A DNA stretch of 64,000 nucleotides from Echinarachnius parma. Lineage: Eukaryota > Echinodermata > Echinoidea > Clypeasteroida > Echinarachniidae. The stretch is from assembly GCA_037951105.1 (NCBI GenBank), contig JBAMJV010000880.1, positions 62,001-126,000 on the forward strand, written 5' to 3'. The notes beneath the pieces were generated by a model. The model had not been told where the DNA came from. It searched no databases and was given only the letters and a program-made list of their open reading frames with translations. A program made the position numbers and the translations under genes. Shown piece after piece: positions 31,540 through 43,000 of this stretch (positions are counted from its first letter, which is position 1; every line of letters starts with the position of its first letter).

Positions 31540-31778
31540 CTTGTTGATGATCTCTCTATTCAATCATTATTTGAACAAAATATTGCATTTATAATATTAT
31601 ACCAAATAGTTGAAATCCATGCGTTTTTAGAGAGTGCCCTCTTGTGCTTTTTTAAAAACTTATTCGTTTTTACTTCTGTATTCCTTTCGAGCAGAGTGGA
31701 GTTGATGTTAGTTTTTAATATTATGGTACAGGTTTTGTTTACTAAAATAGAGTTTGACCAAAGCTGTACTATCCCTTT
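31540..31778. mobile_element. Partial MITE, family A
   Basis: Right part only: gatgatctctctattcaatc, gagagtgccctcttgtg, ttactaaaatagag, then the end ctgtactatcccttta. The left half is not found. Confidence 0.6.
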
Positions 31779-32240
31779 AGAAATGGCGATCCGCTGTGTT
31801 GCATTCCCACGCCTGACAATCTTTAAAAAGAGATAATATAATTTACTGAACTAACTCCGCCTGAAAATAAGTTTCCTAGTTTGTGTGATCAGCTATGTGA
31901 AGGCGATTGCTTGACAATAGGAGCGGATCTCGATATATGTGCTCTTTTATTTCGGACGGCCGTCACATCACAGATTCTGTAAAGAAATTAAAAAAATAAC
32001 GAAAACGTACGTGTAATAGTAGTCATTTAATAGTAATAATCGAAATGTTCGGTAATCGTAGCAATGAGGTTCGTCATTCTGTGTCAATTAACTTAGCAAA
32101 TCATAACTTTACGTACACTTCAATTAATTGTGGTTCAGTACATTATATATTATCAAAATCCTACCCGCTGTCGACTGGTTTACGAGTATTGGTAAATATT
32201 ATTCGTCTGTATTACGCCCTTAGCTCCTAGATTATGTTAA

Positions 32241-32854
32241 AGGGTGACTAAATTGCAAATGCATGTTGACTTTTGTTGATCTGTAATAATGAATACATCA
32301 CATATCTTTTGACTATTTGATGTACACTTTTGCCATATTTTTTATATTATGTTTTCTATTAATTTTATTCTACCTGCTAAGCTCCACCCCTAAAAAAAAA
32401 CCTCCAGCATTGACTTGTGTGACATCATAATACCATTCAACCATTCAACCATCAGTTAGCTAGATAAACATGAACAAAATATATGTTCTCACCTACTAAG
32501 TACCTTATTGCATTAGCATTGGATGTTTTCATTGTAACACTTCTTTTCATGGTGAGTGGGCATTGTATAAAACATGCAATGCTATTGTGAATAGGTGGTC
32601 AGTTGATAGGAAGGGAATTACCAATGTCTTTTGTTCATCTAGCTGACTGATGGTTGAATGGTATTATGATGTCACAAAAGTCAATTGCTTCTGGTTTTTT
32701 TTTTAGGGATGAAGCTTAGCAGGTAGAATAAAAGTAATAGAACAAATAATATTAAAAATATGACAAAAATGTACATCAAATAGTCAAAAGATATGTGATG
32801 TATTCATTATTACAAATCAACAAAAGTCAACATGCGTTTGTCATTTAGTCACCT
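32241..32854. mobile_element. TTAA-flanked element with ~230-bp inverted arms
   Basis: Left end AGGGTGACTAAATTGCAAA and right end TTTGTCATTTAGTCACCT are complements with small changes. The arms stay paired through catcacatatcttttgac, acctgctaagct and accatcagttagcta. Flanked by TTAA at 32237-32240 and 32855-32858. Non-coding. Confidence 0.8.
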
Positions 32855-32859
32855 TTAAA

Positions 32860-33395
32860 GCACAATTTGACTCTGTTTACAGTCGAGTCAAAACATGTAT
32901 AAACGTATGTTACATGTTTTCCCGGTCAATTTCATACTTTTCACACTAAAATTCATTTTAGGGGCATTCAATTCCCGCTTAACGTGTTTGCAGACAAATT
33001 CCGTCATTCAATTCCACACTTGCAACACCCAAATACATTTATTGGCACCCTTTTATTTAATTAGAGCAATCAAAATCATGCAACCAATTTCGTTTCGGGG
33101 CACGTATATGTACAGTATATGTATATATATTCAGGTTTAGTGCATTCAAATTAACATGGTTCGTCAGTTGAGCTTCCTTTTTGCATTCAATTTTATATTA
33201 CGTAAACAAGTTCACACTTCGTGCAATCATTTTAACTATATTTATCGTTCAACCACACTTACTCACACATACATGACATACAAACATTACAATAAAAAAC
33301 AAACATGCCAACATAATCATGTAATCTATATCTACATGTATGCACACATGGTACACAGTACACATCAATGAATAAACATAAACTTTAGTCTGAAA
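32860..33395. other. Unassigned AT-rich non-coding
   Basis: No gene seen. Repeated gcattcaattt-type words here have complements (gaaattgaatg, gaaattgaacga) at 33860-34025, so the two stretches may be arms of a diverged inverted element around the palindrome at 33396-33580. Confidence 0.35.
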
Positions 33396-33580
33396 TCTAT
33401 TTTAAACTTTTGATCACAATACAAATATTTACCTCCGAAATTTTCGGTTGTCATCTACAGCCTTCGTCAGCGTTGTGACCCGACTTGACCTTTCGGGTCA
33501 CATCGCTGACGAAGGCTGTAGATGACAGCCGATAATTTTGGAGGTAAATATTTGTATTGTGATCAAAAGTTTAAAATAGA
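33396..33580. repeat. 185-bp near-perfect palindrome
   Basis: tctattttaaacttttgatc and gatcaaaagtttaaaataga are exact complements, and pairing continues to the centre at gacccgacttgacctttcgggtc. Both arms hold ctgacgaaggctgtagatga, discussed as a hammerhead-like core. Non-coding. Confidence 0.85.
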
Positions 33581-34370
33581 TAACTACCAATACAGATGAA
33601 CCTTCATAGAAATAAACTTTATTCGTATGAATAGAATAAACTTGCTTCTCAGATGTCAGGTTATTTCCTTCTGTTAATTCTTCTCTTTTACGTAAGTTCC
33701 ATGTTGACTTTTTTTCATTTTATAGAACATTTGATCGATTCAAATAAGGGGTTTTTCATAAATTATACAAAACCTAACATTATATATAGGGAACTAATTA
33801 ATTAACGATGCTATTTCAATTTGAATGCAGGTATTTTAAACTTGTCTGACTATTATGGTGGAGATGAAATTGAATGAAGGTTCACGAAAATGAATGCCCT
33901 ATACCTTATAGACTTTTGAGAATGCGACAAATAGAAAATCGCCTGCGCGGAAAGTGAAATTGAACGACCAATATATTTTAATGATGATGATACGGAGCAA
34001 GCTAGGTTCTGGTGAAATTGAACGATCCGAATATCAATTAGATATTTAAAAAAACTGGATAAAAATTGGCCGGGAAACCCCTTGACTGTCCGGTCATAAC
34101 GTTCAACTCAACGGGGCAATGGTGAATAATCATTGCTTTTCTACTTTACTCGGGAAAAAATCAACAAACGTCGCTACATATTTTATTTATCCCATCTGAC
34201 CGTTGGCTTTGTCGGGTGGGACGGGAAGGGGAGGGGCATTTGGGGAAATTAAGTTGGTTCTCTGCTGGCATGGCTGGGGTGGAGGGACATTAGCCTGTTC
34301 GCTACTGTAGATACACCGTGACTTTGCAATTCAAGGGGGTAAATGTATCATCAACCCCATGCTGCGGGTC
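33580..34370. other. Unassigned non-coding
   Basis: No gene recognised. gaaattgaa-type words recur at 33868, 33955 and 34015 (see 32860-33395). Confidence 0.35.
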
Positions 34371-34372
34371 CC

Positions 34373-34512
34373 GTTGCAGAAAGAGATTCAACCGATTGTA
34401 AGTCAGAAAATTTGAGCGTTTCAACCAATCAAATTCTCGCATTTAGAACACATGAACCGACTTTGACTTAAAAATAATTGTGACTTGCAATCGATTGTAT
34501 TTCTCTCTGCAT
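34373..34512. mobile_element. Small inverted-repeat element, TGCAGA ends
   Basis: tgcagaaagagattcaaccg at the left pairs with cgattgtatttctctctgca at the right, and the inner words attgtaagtca and tgacttgcaat pair as well. About 140 bp, inserted just 3' of the small ORF on the minus strand. Confidence 0.65.
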
Positions 34513-34565
34513 CTCACGTTGACATTACCTTGGTATTTCTCGACATATTCCCAAATGGAGTATTG

Positions 34566-34974
34566 TTAGTGTCGCAGGCCCTCCCGGACTGTAGTCGTGC
34601 CGTACTTCGCTCTCTCAAGCGTCAGGCACCCGACGCTGCTCATCTCAACGAAGAAGCTGCGGTCGGTATTGTCGACCAGTTGGCAGTCGGCGAACCTCCC
34701 TATGGTCTCCGGGTCGTTCCGTATGGCGTAGACCTCCACTCTCCCTCTCGGTGTCGGAATGCAAACTTGGTGTTTCTTATTGGATGCGCCTAGCGACTCT
34801 AAGATTCGTACTTCGACGCCGCCATCGGAGTGTTTGAGGACGACTTGGATGACGTGTTTGGTCATGTTGGTGATGTGCGTGTTGTGCTGTGGTCTTAGTT
34901 TTCCCCCTGTGTTCTTGTCAATAGCACGACCGTTCTTGATGATTTCGGCGACCGCGTGACTTGCCCCTGCTAAT
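34566..34974 (-). pseudogene. Small gene of unknown function, 5' end displaced by a transposon
   Basis: A GC-rich minus-strand frame of 136 codons, visibly different in composition from the AT-rich surroundings. It has Lys/Arg-rich and beta-rich text (TNMTKHVIQVVLKHSDGG, PTPRGRVEVYAIRNDPE, FADCQLVDNTDRSFF) and ends at 34566. I do not recognise the family. The frame is broken by the element 34975-36532. The duplicated 8 bp CTGCTAAT keep the reading frame, and a plausible ATG with about ten hydrophobic codons lies beyond the element at 36541-36569. The uninterrupted protein would have about 145 residues with a hydrophobic or amphipathic start. Codons 1-10 are therefore separated from the rest in this haplotype. 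The continuity of the frame across the duplication is what argues that this is a real gene. Confidence 0.5.
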
Positions 34975-36532
34975 CCCGGGGGGGTCACTCCCAACATGAC
35001 TGGCTACGCACCCGCGTCAGAAAAAAGCGTCGAAAGGGTATCATTTTCAGCTATACGGCGTCGTCGACGTTTTCCTTAAATAGGGGTGTTTTTCAAGCAC
35101 TGATCGCACAAAAACCTAAAAAAGGGTACCTTTTCAGGTTTACAGGTTTCGACGTTTTTCTACAAAAGGGGTCCCTTTTTAGCTACCGTAGCTCAGTACT
35201 AGGTTTTCGAATATTTTGATTTCTGCGGAGTGGCTGTAATATATGTGTGCATGAATGTTGTGTGCGTGTAAACGCGTAACAAGTGCGCTACATGCAGTGC
35301 GCTATTCACATGCATCACAGTGGTCGCTAGTTCAGACGGTATTTTCAGCATAAATTTCCAGTGATCTGAATATAATATATTCGAAGCTGCGACGCGTCAG
35401 AGCCACGAAAGAGCGAAATACGACTTTAGGATGAAGCCTTCGAAGGACAAGGAGTCATTTACCAACCGAGAATCGGCATTTATTGATACATTTTGTATCT
35501 AATACAATGGAGACGGGCCCGTAAGTAAAATAGTAATAAACGGTGGCAACCAATTGGAATGTGTTTGCATAAATTACAGCTGTAGTGGTAGTACTGGTGT
35601 GGTGATAGGGGCGCCCTAGTGCCACTGACTCTAGCCCGGCGATCTGGGCGATCGATTACAGGAATTTCCGCTGAGCCTGAGGGATGATATTTATTCTGGA
35701 GCACCCATTTTATCAGTTATATATACTAACTATATAAAACACATTATTGAAGGATACAATTTTACTGAGACTCAGAGATAACTTTTCATAGCTACAACAT
35801 AATTATAAATTATAGTTTCTTGTACTAATTGCAATTCTAGGCTGAAAAGATTATTCAAATTGATTGTTTGTGTCACTGAGCTGAGTCACTGACATCACCG
35901 AGTGTGGGTCTATTCCGTTGAACCCTCTGAGTGACATGGGTCATGCTATGGCCATGGTCATGAGCCGATGTATGAGTGCACTTCTAAGTAACCATGTTCA
36001 TGAGGAGGATGAGCCGATCCCGATGCCTTTATCGAGCTGCCACTTGAGCCAGATGGATCCTTGACGTTGTCGACAATCATCGCCCAGGCCCCATGACCGG
36101 TGACCGGATGGTGCATGGCACGACCTGATGATTGTAATGTGTCGAGTCATTTAGATTCAAACACTTTTTTCTTTTATGGGTTTACCGTATAGTATTCAGC
36201 AAAAAGGTAAATTAAGCATTTTGCGTCACTCGAGTCGAGGTTTTAAAACCATTATGCCATTTTAACAATTAAGGGGTGTTAACTTTAAAATGTGCATTAC
36301 GCCTTTTAGGCTCCATTCAGAAAAGGTGCGATACATACGCCATTTAGGGTCAATTTTTAAAAAGTGGATACGCCATTAGGGTCCATTTTTAAAAAGGTGC
36401 GATACGCCATATTTGCCCATTAGGGTCAATTTTTAAAAAGGTGCGATACGCCATTTTTGCCCATTAGGGTCCTTTTTTTAAAAGTTGTGACACGGGTGGG
36501 TAGCACTTATGTACGAGAGTGACCCCCCCGGG
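34975..36532. mobile_element. CCCGGGGGGG-ended transposon A, 8-bp target duplication
   Basis: Perfect 16-bp ends CCCGGGGGGGTCACTC and the complement, flanked by CTGCTAAT at 34967-34974 and 36533-36540. Just inside the right end are five units of gccattagggtcaatttttaaaaagg-type repeats (about 36250-36480), and inside the left end are aaaaagggtacctttt-type repeats. No transposase frame is recognised, so it is non-autonomous. Its ends match transposon B at 37160-40010. Confidence 0.85.
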
Positions 36533-36540
36533 CTGCTAAT

Positions 36541-36569
36541 CCTGTTGCAATCGCGCTGATAGCTGCCAT
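36541..36569 (-). pseudogene. Displaced start of the small unknown gene
   Basis: On the minus strand an ATG at 36569 opens about ten codons rich in Ala, Ile and Thr. They run in frame through the duplicated CTGCTAAT into the frame at 34974. This placement makes the small ORF a candidate interrupted gene. An upstream exon or UTR is not identified. Confidence 0.45.
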
Positions 36570-37150
36570 AGTTGTGTTCCCGCTACAATTAAGACGATGC
36601 GTTAAATCAATATAATATATTCACCAAAAGGGTAGTCAGAATGCTCAATTAGTATGTATGAAAGATGTTACCATGCATTACACGGGCAATTCTGATGAAA
36701 TGCAAGTCAATATTACCTCTCGAACAGTTCGACTATACTGTGGCGTGTCGGGAGACGTATGCATACAAAGGTGATATGCGCATTCTCACAAACCCAAACG
36801 TACTGGTATCAATCTGCATAAAGGTGCATGAATCACACCCGTGCATTGAATTAGGCAGAGAAAACAAATTAATTATTGTCATTGTGTTCTGATTTCAAAA
36901 TCACATGTTAGGTGAACTTTAAAAAAATGTTATTAACCGGATAATGACAACATTGATTAATTCAGTAAATTTAAGAATGATATTGGCAAACTTAAAACCA
37001 ACACTGTAAAGACGAATTTAAGAAGGGTGGGGGCGAATGTGATCTTGGTGGTTATCCGGTTATGCACGAAGCGCCATGGCACGATGCCCTAAACGGACAA
37101 GCGTAGAGACCAGCCCTGGAACCCATGTCAGCTATATAGTCCCTAGGTTT
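36570..37150. other. Unassigned non-coding
   Basis: Lies between the displaced start of the small gene and transposon B. If the small gene is real this holds its promoter. No TATA box or conserved site is convincing. Confidence 0.35.
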
Positions 37151-37414
37151 AAGTTTGCCCCCGGGGGGGTATGTCTCCATATAAAGGGGGGTACCATGCG
37201 TGACCAAGGACTTGCCAAAAGCACCCTAAACAAGTATTTTCGTGGTGTAAAAAATACACCCTAAGCAAGTATGATTATCAGTAATTTGCTACCCTAAGTA
37301 AGTAATCAATTTTTTGTAAACCCCTAAGCAAGTAATAACTATTTTTGATACCCTAAGCAAGTAATACTATTTTGCTTTTATTTTTGATACCCTAAGCAAG
37401 TAATACTACAGTGA

Positions 37415-37490
37415 AACCCCTTTATAATGAGGTCGCTTGCAACGAGGTACCGTTTACCTCGTTATAACAGGGTTTCCATGGATCAAGCAT
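37415..37490. repeat. Short inverted repeat, CAGTGAAACC type
   Basis: cagtgaaacccctttataatgagg and cctcgttataacagggtttcc are imperfect complements separated by about 20 bp. Located inside transposon B. Confidence 0.5.
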
Positions 37491-38109
37491 AATGTAAATG
37501 AGTTTTTTTTTAACCTTTGGCACGATCCAGGAGCACGATATGTAACAACGATGGACCCCACGCCATGAAACTTCATGAAACAGCCATGAAACTTCACACC
37601 AATCAATATTAGGGAAGAGGTAAATGTGCGTACATTTAAGTTGTGTGCAGTTGGGCTGATGGGAACAGAAACAGAGGAGGAGTCGGGTTACAAAGCTACA
37701 ATCGAAGATCTAAATAAAGTTGAAAGGAATATTGAGTTTTACCAGTATCCTAACTTACCTAACTTACCTATCTTACAAAGCTGTAATATGGCAAAGCATG
37801 AAAGTCTTTCACTGTTATACAGTTTAAAATATAGGAAATATAAATACAAACAAACAAAATAAATATTTATATATATATGTGAGTGTTAAGTACAAAGCAC
37901 CATGATATCCTTTTCCTATAGCAATGGAAGTTAGTCATAATAAGTTATTATATGCAGTGGCGTACCCAGGATTTTTTCAAGGGGGGGGGGGGGGGTTATT
38001 TTGTAAAATTTTCGAAGCCGAGACCAAGTACCTTCAAAATTTTCAAGACCGAGACCACGGTCCGTCAACATTTTTCGAGGCCGAGACCAAGACCATTAGT
38101 TGAGAACCC

Positions 38110-39770
38110 CTCTTAGCGGGGGGAGGGGGAAGCGAGCGGAGCGAGGTTGGAAATTCTAGCAATTAAACATCTGAAATTGCCATTTGTTTCAATATAATTG
38201 TATGGGTATGTTCGTGTTATATAATTGCGTTTTGAAGGGTAATATATAAACACCCGAGGTTGTATGCGAGCGAAGCGAGCTTGAAAATGTTTGCAATTTA
38301 ACATCGGAAAATTGCAATTTGTTTCAATATTATTGTATGGGTATATTCGTTTATGACTTATGATATGGCGTAATTAAGGCGAGCGAAGCGAGCTTGAAAA
38401 TTTTATCAAATTAACATCGGAAATTGCCAATTGTTTTAATATTATTGTATGGGTATATTCTGTTATGTTATTGCGTTTTGAAGGGTAATATATAAACACG
38501 CGAGGTTGTAGAATATTATATTATACGGAATGCGAGCGAAGCGAGCTGGACAATTTTAGCAATTTAACATCTGAAATTGCCATTTGTTTCAATATTATTG
38601 TATGGGTTATTCGTGTTATGATATTGCGTTTTGAAGGGTATTATATAATCACACGAGGTTGTAGAATATTATATATACGGAATGCGAGCGAAGCGAGCTG
38701 GAATATTTTAGCAATTTAACATCTGAAATTGCCATTTGTTTCAATATTATTGTATGGGTATATTCGTTTATGACTTATGATATGGCGTAATTAAGGCGAG
38801 CGAAGCGAGCTTGAAAATTTTAGCAATTTAACATCGGAAATTGCCAATTGTTTTTAATATTATTGTATGGGTATATTCGTGTTATGTTATTGCGTTTTGA
38901 AGGGTAATATATAAACACCCGAGGTTGTAGAATATTATATATACGGAATGCGAGCGAAGCGAGCTGGAAAATTTTAGCAATTTAACATCGGAAAATTGCC
39001 ATTTGTTTCAATATTATTTGTATGGGTATATTCGTTTATGACTTATGATATGGCGTAATTAAGGGGAGCGAAGCGAGCTTGAAAATTTTAGCAATTTAAC
39101 ATCGGAAATTGCCAATTGTTTTAATATTATTGTATGGGTCGTGTTATGTTATTGCGTTTTGAAGGGTAATATATAAACACCCGAGGTTGTAGAATATTAT
39201 ATATACGGAATGCGAGCGAAGCGAGCTGGACAATTTTAGCAATTTAACATCGGAAAATTGCCATTTGTTTCAATATTATTGTATGGGTATATTCGTGTTA
39301 TGATATTGCGTTTTGAAGGGTAATATATAAACACACGAGGTTGTAGAATATTATATACTATACGGTATACGGAATGCGAGCGAAGCGAGCTAGAAAACTT
39401 TAGCAATTTAACATCTGAAATTGCCATTTGTTTCAATATTATTGTAAGGGTATATTCGTGTTATGATATTGCGTTTTGAAGGGTAATATATAAACACGCG
39501 AGGTTGTAGAATATTATATTATACGGAATGCAAGCGAAGCGAGCTGGAAAATTTCAGCAATTTAACATCGGAAATTGCCAGTTGTTTCAATATTATTGTA
39601 TTGGTATATTCGTGTTATGATATTGCGTTTTGAAGGGTAATATATAAACACACGAGGTTGTAGAATATTATGTATACGGAATGCGAGCGAAGCGAGCTGG
39701 AAAATTTTAGCAATTTAACATCGAAAATTGCCATTTGTTTCAATATTATCTCGTGGAAAATTTTTGAAGC
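38110..39770 (+). repeat. ~155-bp satellite with GCGAGCGAAGCGAGC
   Basis: About ten tandem units. Each has gcgagcgaagcgagct, attttagcaatttaacatc, ggaaattgccatttgtttca, atattattgtatgggtatat, gttatgatattgcgttttga and, in most, ggttgtagaatattatat. Some units lack the last block. The array sits wholly between the ends of transposon B and is bordered by ccgagaccaag text on both sides. Confidence 0.9.
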
Positions 39771-40019
39771 CGAGACCAAGAAATTTCAACATTTTTGAGC
39801 CCGAGACCATAAGTACATAAGTTGAATTTTGATACCCTAAACGCGTATTTTAGCAGTGTAAAAAAGATACCCTATTTCCTGATTTTCGGTGATTTCGAGA
39901 CCCTAAACACGTAACGTACGTAACGTGCCTGATCGTAAAAAACGACCCTTTTTACGTGATTTCTTGGTCACGCATGGTACCCCCCTTTATATGGAGACAT
40001 ACCCCCCGGGAGTTTGCCA

Positions 40020-40096
40020 ATATCATTCTTTAATCACATTTTCTTTGCCCTCTTTTAATCACATTATACTTCTGGTCAGTTTCTCTATAATGTTTA
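40020..40096 (-). mobile_element. SINE body fragment
   Basis: cacattttctttgccctcttttaa, atacttctggtcagtttctc and tataatgttt match the body of the SINE on the minus strand at about 49580-49660. The tRNA-like head is missing. Confidence 0.5.
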
Positions 40097-40419
40097 AATT
40101 GACAGTTAATTAAAATATATATATATATGTGGTGGGATTTACACCGAAACCTGACCTATGACATGTGTGAGGTGGTTCGGGCATATAAGGGGCTGAAAAA
40201 ACGTGTAATTGTGCAACAAACTCATATTATATTCGGGCAAACTCATGTCAAACAATGGCGACATAAGTATATATGTCATATGCGGACAAAACGATAGTAA
40301 TATATTCGCGTAACCAGACTTCTACCCTTGGACATTCACCCATCTGATGGGGGAATTATCGTCCGGGTGTCATGGTTCTGGGGGTATACTCTTAAAACCA
40401 TTTTTTTTTTGTTTTTGGG

Positions 40420-40660
40420 TGGGGGGGGGGGGGGGGGGGGGCGCCTGAGAGTCAAGTCATAGTGTATTTAGTCATCAGCAAACTTGCGTCCAGGATGCTT
40501 TCGGATATCATGTATACTGGTCACTGGTAATGCTATCACTGAAATTACAAGTGGCCCTTGGCCTAATGCCTAAACATAATTAGTGGGATCGACGGGGTAA
40601 TAATAGGAAACATTTAGAATATCTCCGGTGGCAAATGGCAACCATCAATGGGTTCAAAGT
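40420..40660. repeat. Fragment of the 8866-9740 element
   Basis: After a T/G tract (40400-40440), blocks gtcatcagcaaacttgcgtcc and agaatatctccgg match the middle and arm of the inverted element at 8866-9740, in rearranged order. Confidence 0.5.
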
Positions 40661-40699
40661 TGCTAAATGGTTTAACCCTAATAAGGCCGGGGGGCCATA

Positions 40700-41345
40700 T
40701 TGCCCCCCCCCCCCCCCCCCCGCGATTTTTGTATTGCTCCGAAACGCTGTACGATGACGCGCCGCTGCTTGGTGGCTTTTTTCTTTCGGGTCTTGCGCAC
40801 ATTTTAAAATGAACATTTTGAAAATCGGACCTACCGCTTTTGTCCATGCATGTCAGCCCGAAAATCGCTCAATTTCGTGATTTGTGTACAAAACATATGG
40901 AAATATCAATTTTCGTAAAATGAAGTGTATCATTAGTTATTTGGTGTTGTTTACATTTTATATGTTGGTTTTGGGGTTCAAAATAGTTAAATTATAGTTA
41001 GAAATAAAATTTTAAAAAACAATAAAATACTTAGTTAAAAAACAAAGAAATACATAATAAATTAACAAAACAATAGAAAACGTAAGGAAGAACCGGGCTC
41101 TTCCAAATTTTGTTGTCGTATTATCATTCCGAATGCTCTAAAGAATATATGTAGTGAAAACCAGAGTTTAATAATGAAGAATATATGATTTACCGGTAAA
41201 AATATGAATTTCATGACTTATTTGCATAAATTACCATAAATATGCAAATTAATGAATTTTTCAAACATTTTAAAAATTACCATTGTATTCTATACACTTC
41301 ACTTATCATGCGTGCAAATCTTTACGGCGATCGGCCGCTCCGCGG
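40700..41345 (-). repeat. Dispersed element, copy 3 of 3 (inverted)
   Basis: Reverse complement of 19610-20640 without the ~360-bp insert. It is bordered by a C tract (40703-40720) on one side and gcggccgagatcttaggg on the other. No coding region. Confidence 0.7.
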
Positions 41346-41419
41346 CCGAGATCTTAGGGGGGGCCATAATGCCCGGCCGTAGGAAGACCTCAAATAGCCC
41401 GGCCTTTTTAGGGTTAACT

Positions 41420-42560
41420 GATTCATGTTAGGTTTCATTAGAATGCTAGTATCTTATCACACACAAAAAATGCAAATTCGGATATCTACAGATTTAGTTT
41501 ATTTCATAGTTGTATTGCATTTTGACAACGTAAAATAAATCTCCAATATATATTTGATTTTTTGTTGAAAGAAACACACAACATTGGTTACATGATAACT
41601 TATTTATTTTCAAAATAAAAAACAATATTTGCGAATTTGTATAAAATTCTCATTTATGCGAGCATAGACATGTCTCTATTTATATGGCCCGCCTTATATG
41701 ATTGATAGTTTGGACAAAATGGAATTGACTATGTCATAAAGCAGTTTAATGCATGATCGAAACTGCCATCTATAAATTTAGTACTTGATTTATGATGTAC
41801 ACATGACGTAGGCATACAGGTTCAATGGAATTACTGTATTGCCATATCAATATTGATTGTTGTTAGGTTTGAAAACGCGCCAACATTTCCATGCAATAAT
41901 TTTGTTATAGGGCATAGTCCGACTAACAAATGATTATCTCTGATAACAGTTATTTTTTGGTGATTATTCCACTTTGATGTGTTCATACAGGGTGGTTTGA
42001 ACGTGTCGCCCTTGACAAATTGTATGTTTAAGCATTATCAAGATATTAAGGTAATTTGCATACAATTAGAAATCTATACATTTAGATTCAGGGGGTCGCT
42101 TTAGAGCGATATGGTCTTTATTGACTTTGATATCTTGGAAATATGAACAGAAACCGGAATAGGCCTACTGGCTGACCAGAAAAAGGGACCTGGTCAGTAG
42201 GATTTGGATAACTAAACATTGATATAGCTCAAGTAATGTACACAATGTAAGACTCAGATGCAATGGATTCTTATTCAGCATTGAGCTGGAAACAAAATTA
42301 GTACGAATAGTCGTTCTGGTGCTAGATTGGAGGCAAACCTGATTTCAACGGTATGTAAAGGTATTAAATAACTTTGGTTAGATTGCATATTTAGGTTTCA
42401 GATTTGGCACTAAAAATTTAATGAACCCTAAGCCTTGGTTTTCAGTCAGATATTTGTGAAAATTAATTTCAAAATGGACCCAGGCAATGCCAGTCGAATT
42501 CAGATTCGCCTTCAAACTTAGCACAATAACCACTCTATTTTGCAATCGACACTGAGTTTA
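41420..42560. other. Unassigned non-coding
   Basis: AT-rich. I found no gene, tRNA or clear repeat. A lone atacagggtggtttgaac at about 41987 resembles the tip of the 2275-2830 transposon, but no partner end was found. Confidence 0.4.
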
Positions 42561-42561
42561 A

Positions 42562-42959
42562 AGGGTACCACCACCCAAAAATAATATTCTTATTATAGAA
42601 AGGTAACATCTTTAGTATTCCATTCCATCAACAAGTTCACCAAAATATGTTTCCAATAAAACAATATATAATTGGAAAACGCATCACCATTCTAAAGCAT
42701 GCGTTCATGCGGTCTGAATTGCGAAGACTAATGTGTGCAGAGCGAACAAATCGCCCGGGAATCTATTGTCTACAAACGTACGCGTGAATAGCATTGGCCC
42801 GTTTGGAACCAGAAAATAGTAGTGGTACCGTAAGTGGTGGAAATTAATTGCTTTGTTTATGAATTACACAACCTTTGCAGAATGTTAGGTATTTAGTTGA
42901 TATCACAAAACGATACCAGAATATATAATAATGTGTTGTTCTTTGCCTGGTGGTCCCCT
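42562..42959 (-). mobile_element. TTAA MITE, family B (copy 5)
   Basis: AGGGTACCACCACCC to GGTGGTCCCCT with TTAA at 42558-42561 and 42960-42963. Same orientation as copies 2 and 3. Confidence 0.85.
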
Positions 42960-43000
42960 TTAAATTAGGATGCCATTGTAAATAAACTTAAGACACATAC

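Larger units (their letters stand above)
37160..40010. mobile_element. CCCGGGGGGG-ended transposon B, 2.85 kb
   Basis: Inverted ends of about 50 bp (CCCGGGGGGGTATGTCTCCA, tataaaggggggtaccatgc, gtgacca) and flanking AGTTTGCC at 37152-37159 and 40011-40018. Subterminal repeats of the type gataccctaagcaagtaat lie at 37225-37410 and, degenerate, at 39830-39920. The interior is mostly the satellite array at 38010-39770. No transposase is recognised. The ends, the 8-bp duplication and the subterminal arrays match transposon A. Confidence 0.85.

Noticed and set aside
37626-37862. 78-residue protein starting MRTFKLCAVG
   Set aside because: Lies inside transposon B, is AT-rich at its end, and has no recognisable domain. 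It is possible but unsupported.
41985-42010. Another copy of the TACAGGGTGG transposon
   Set aside because: Only one end-like word was found, with no matching second end.
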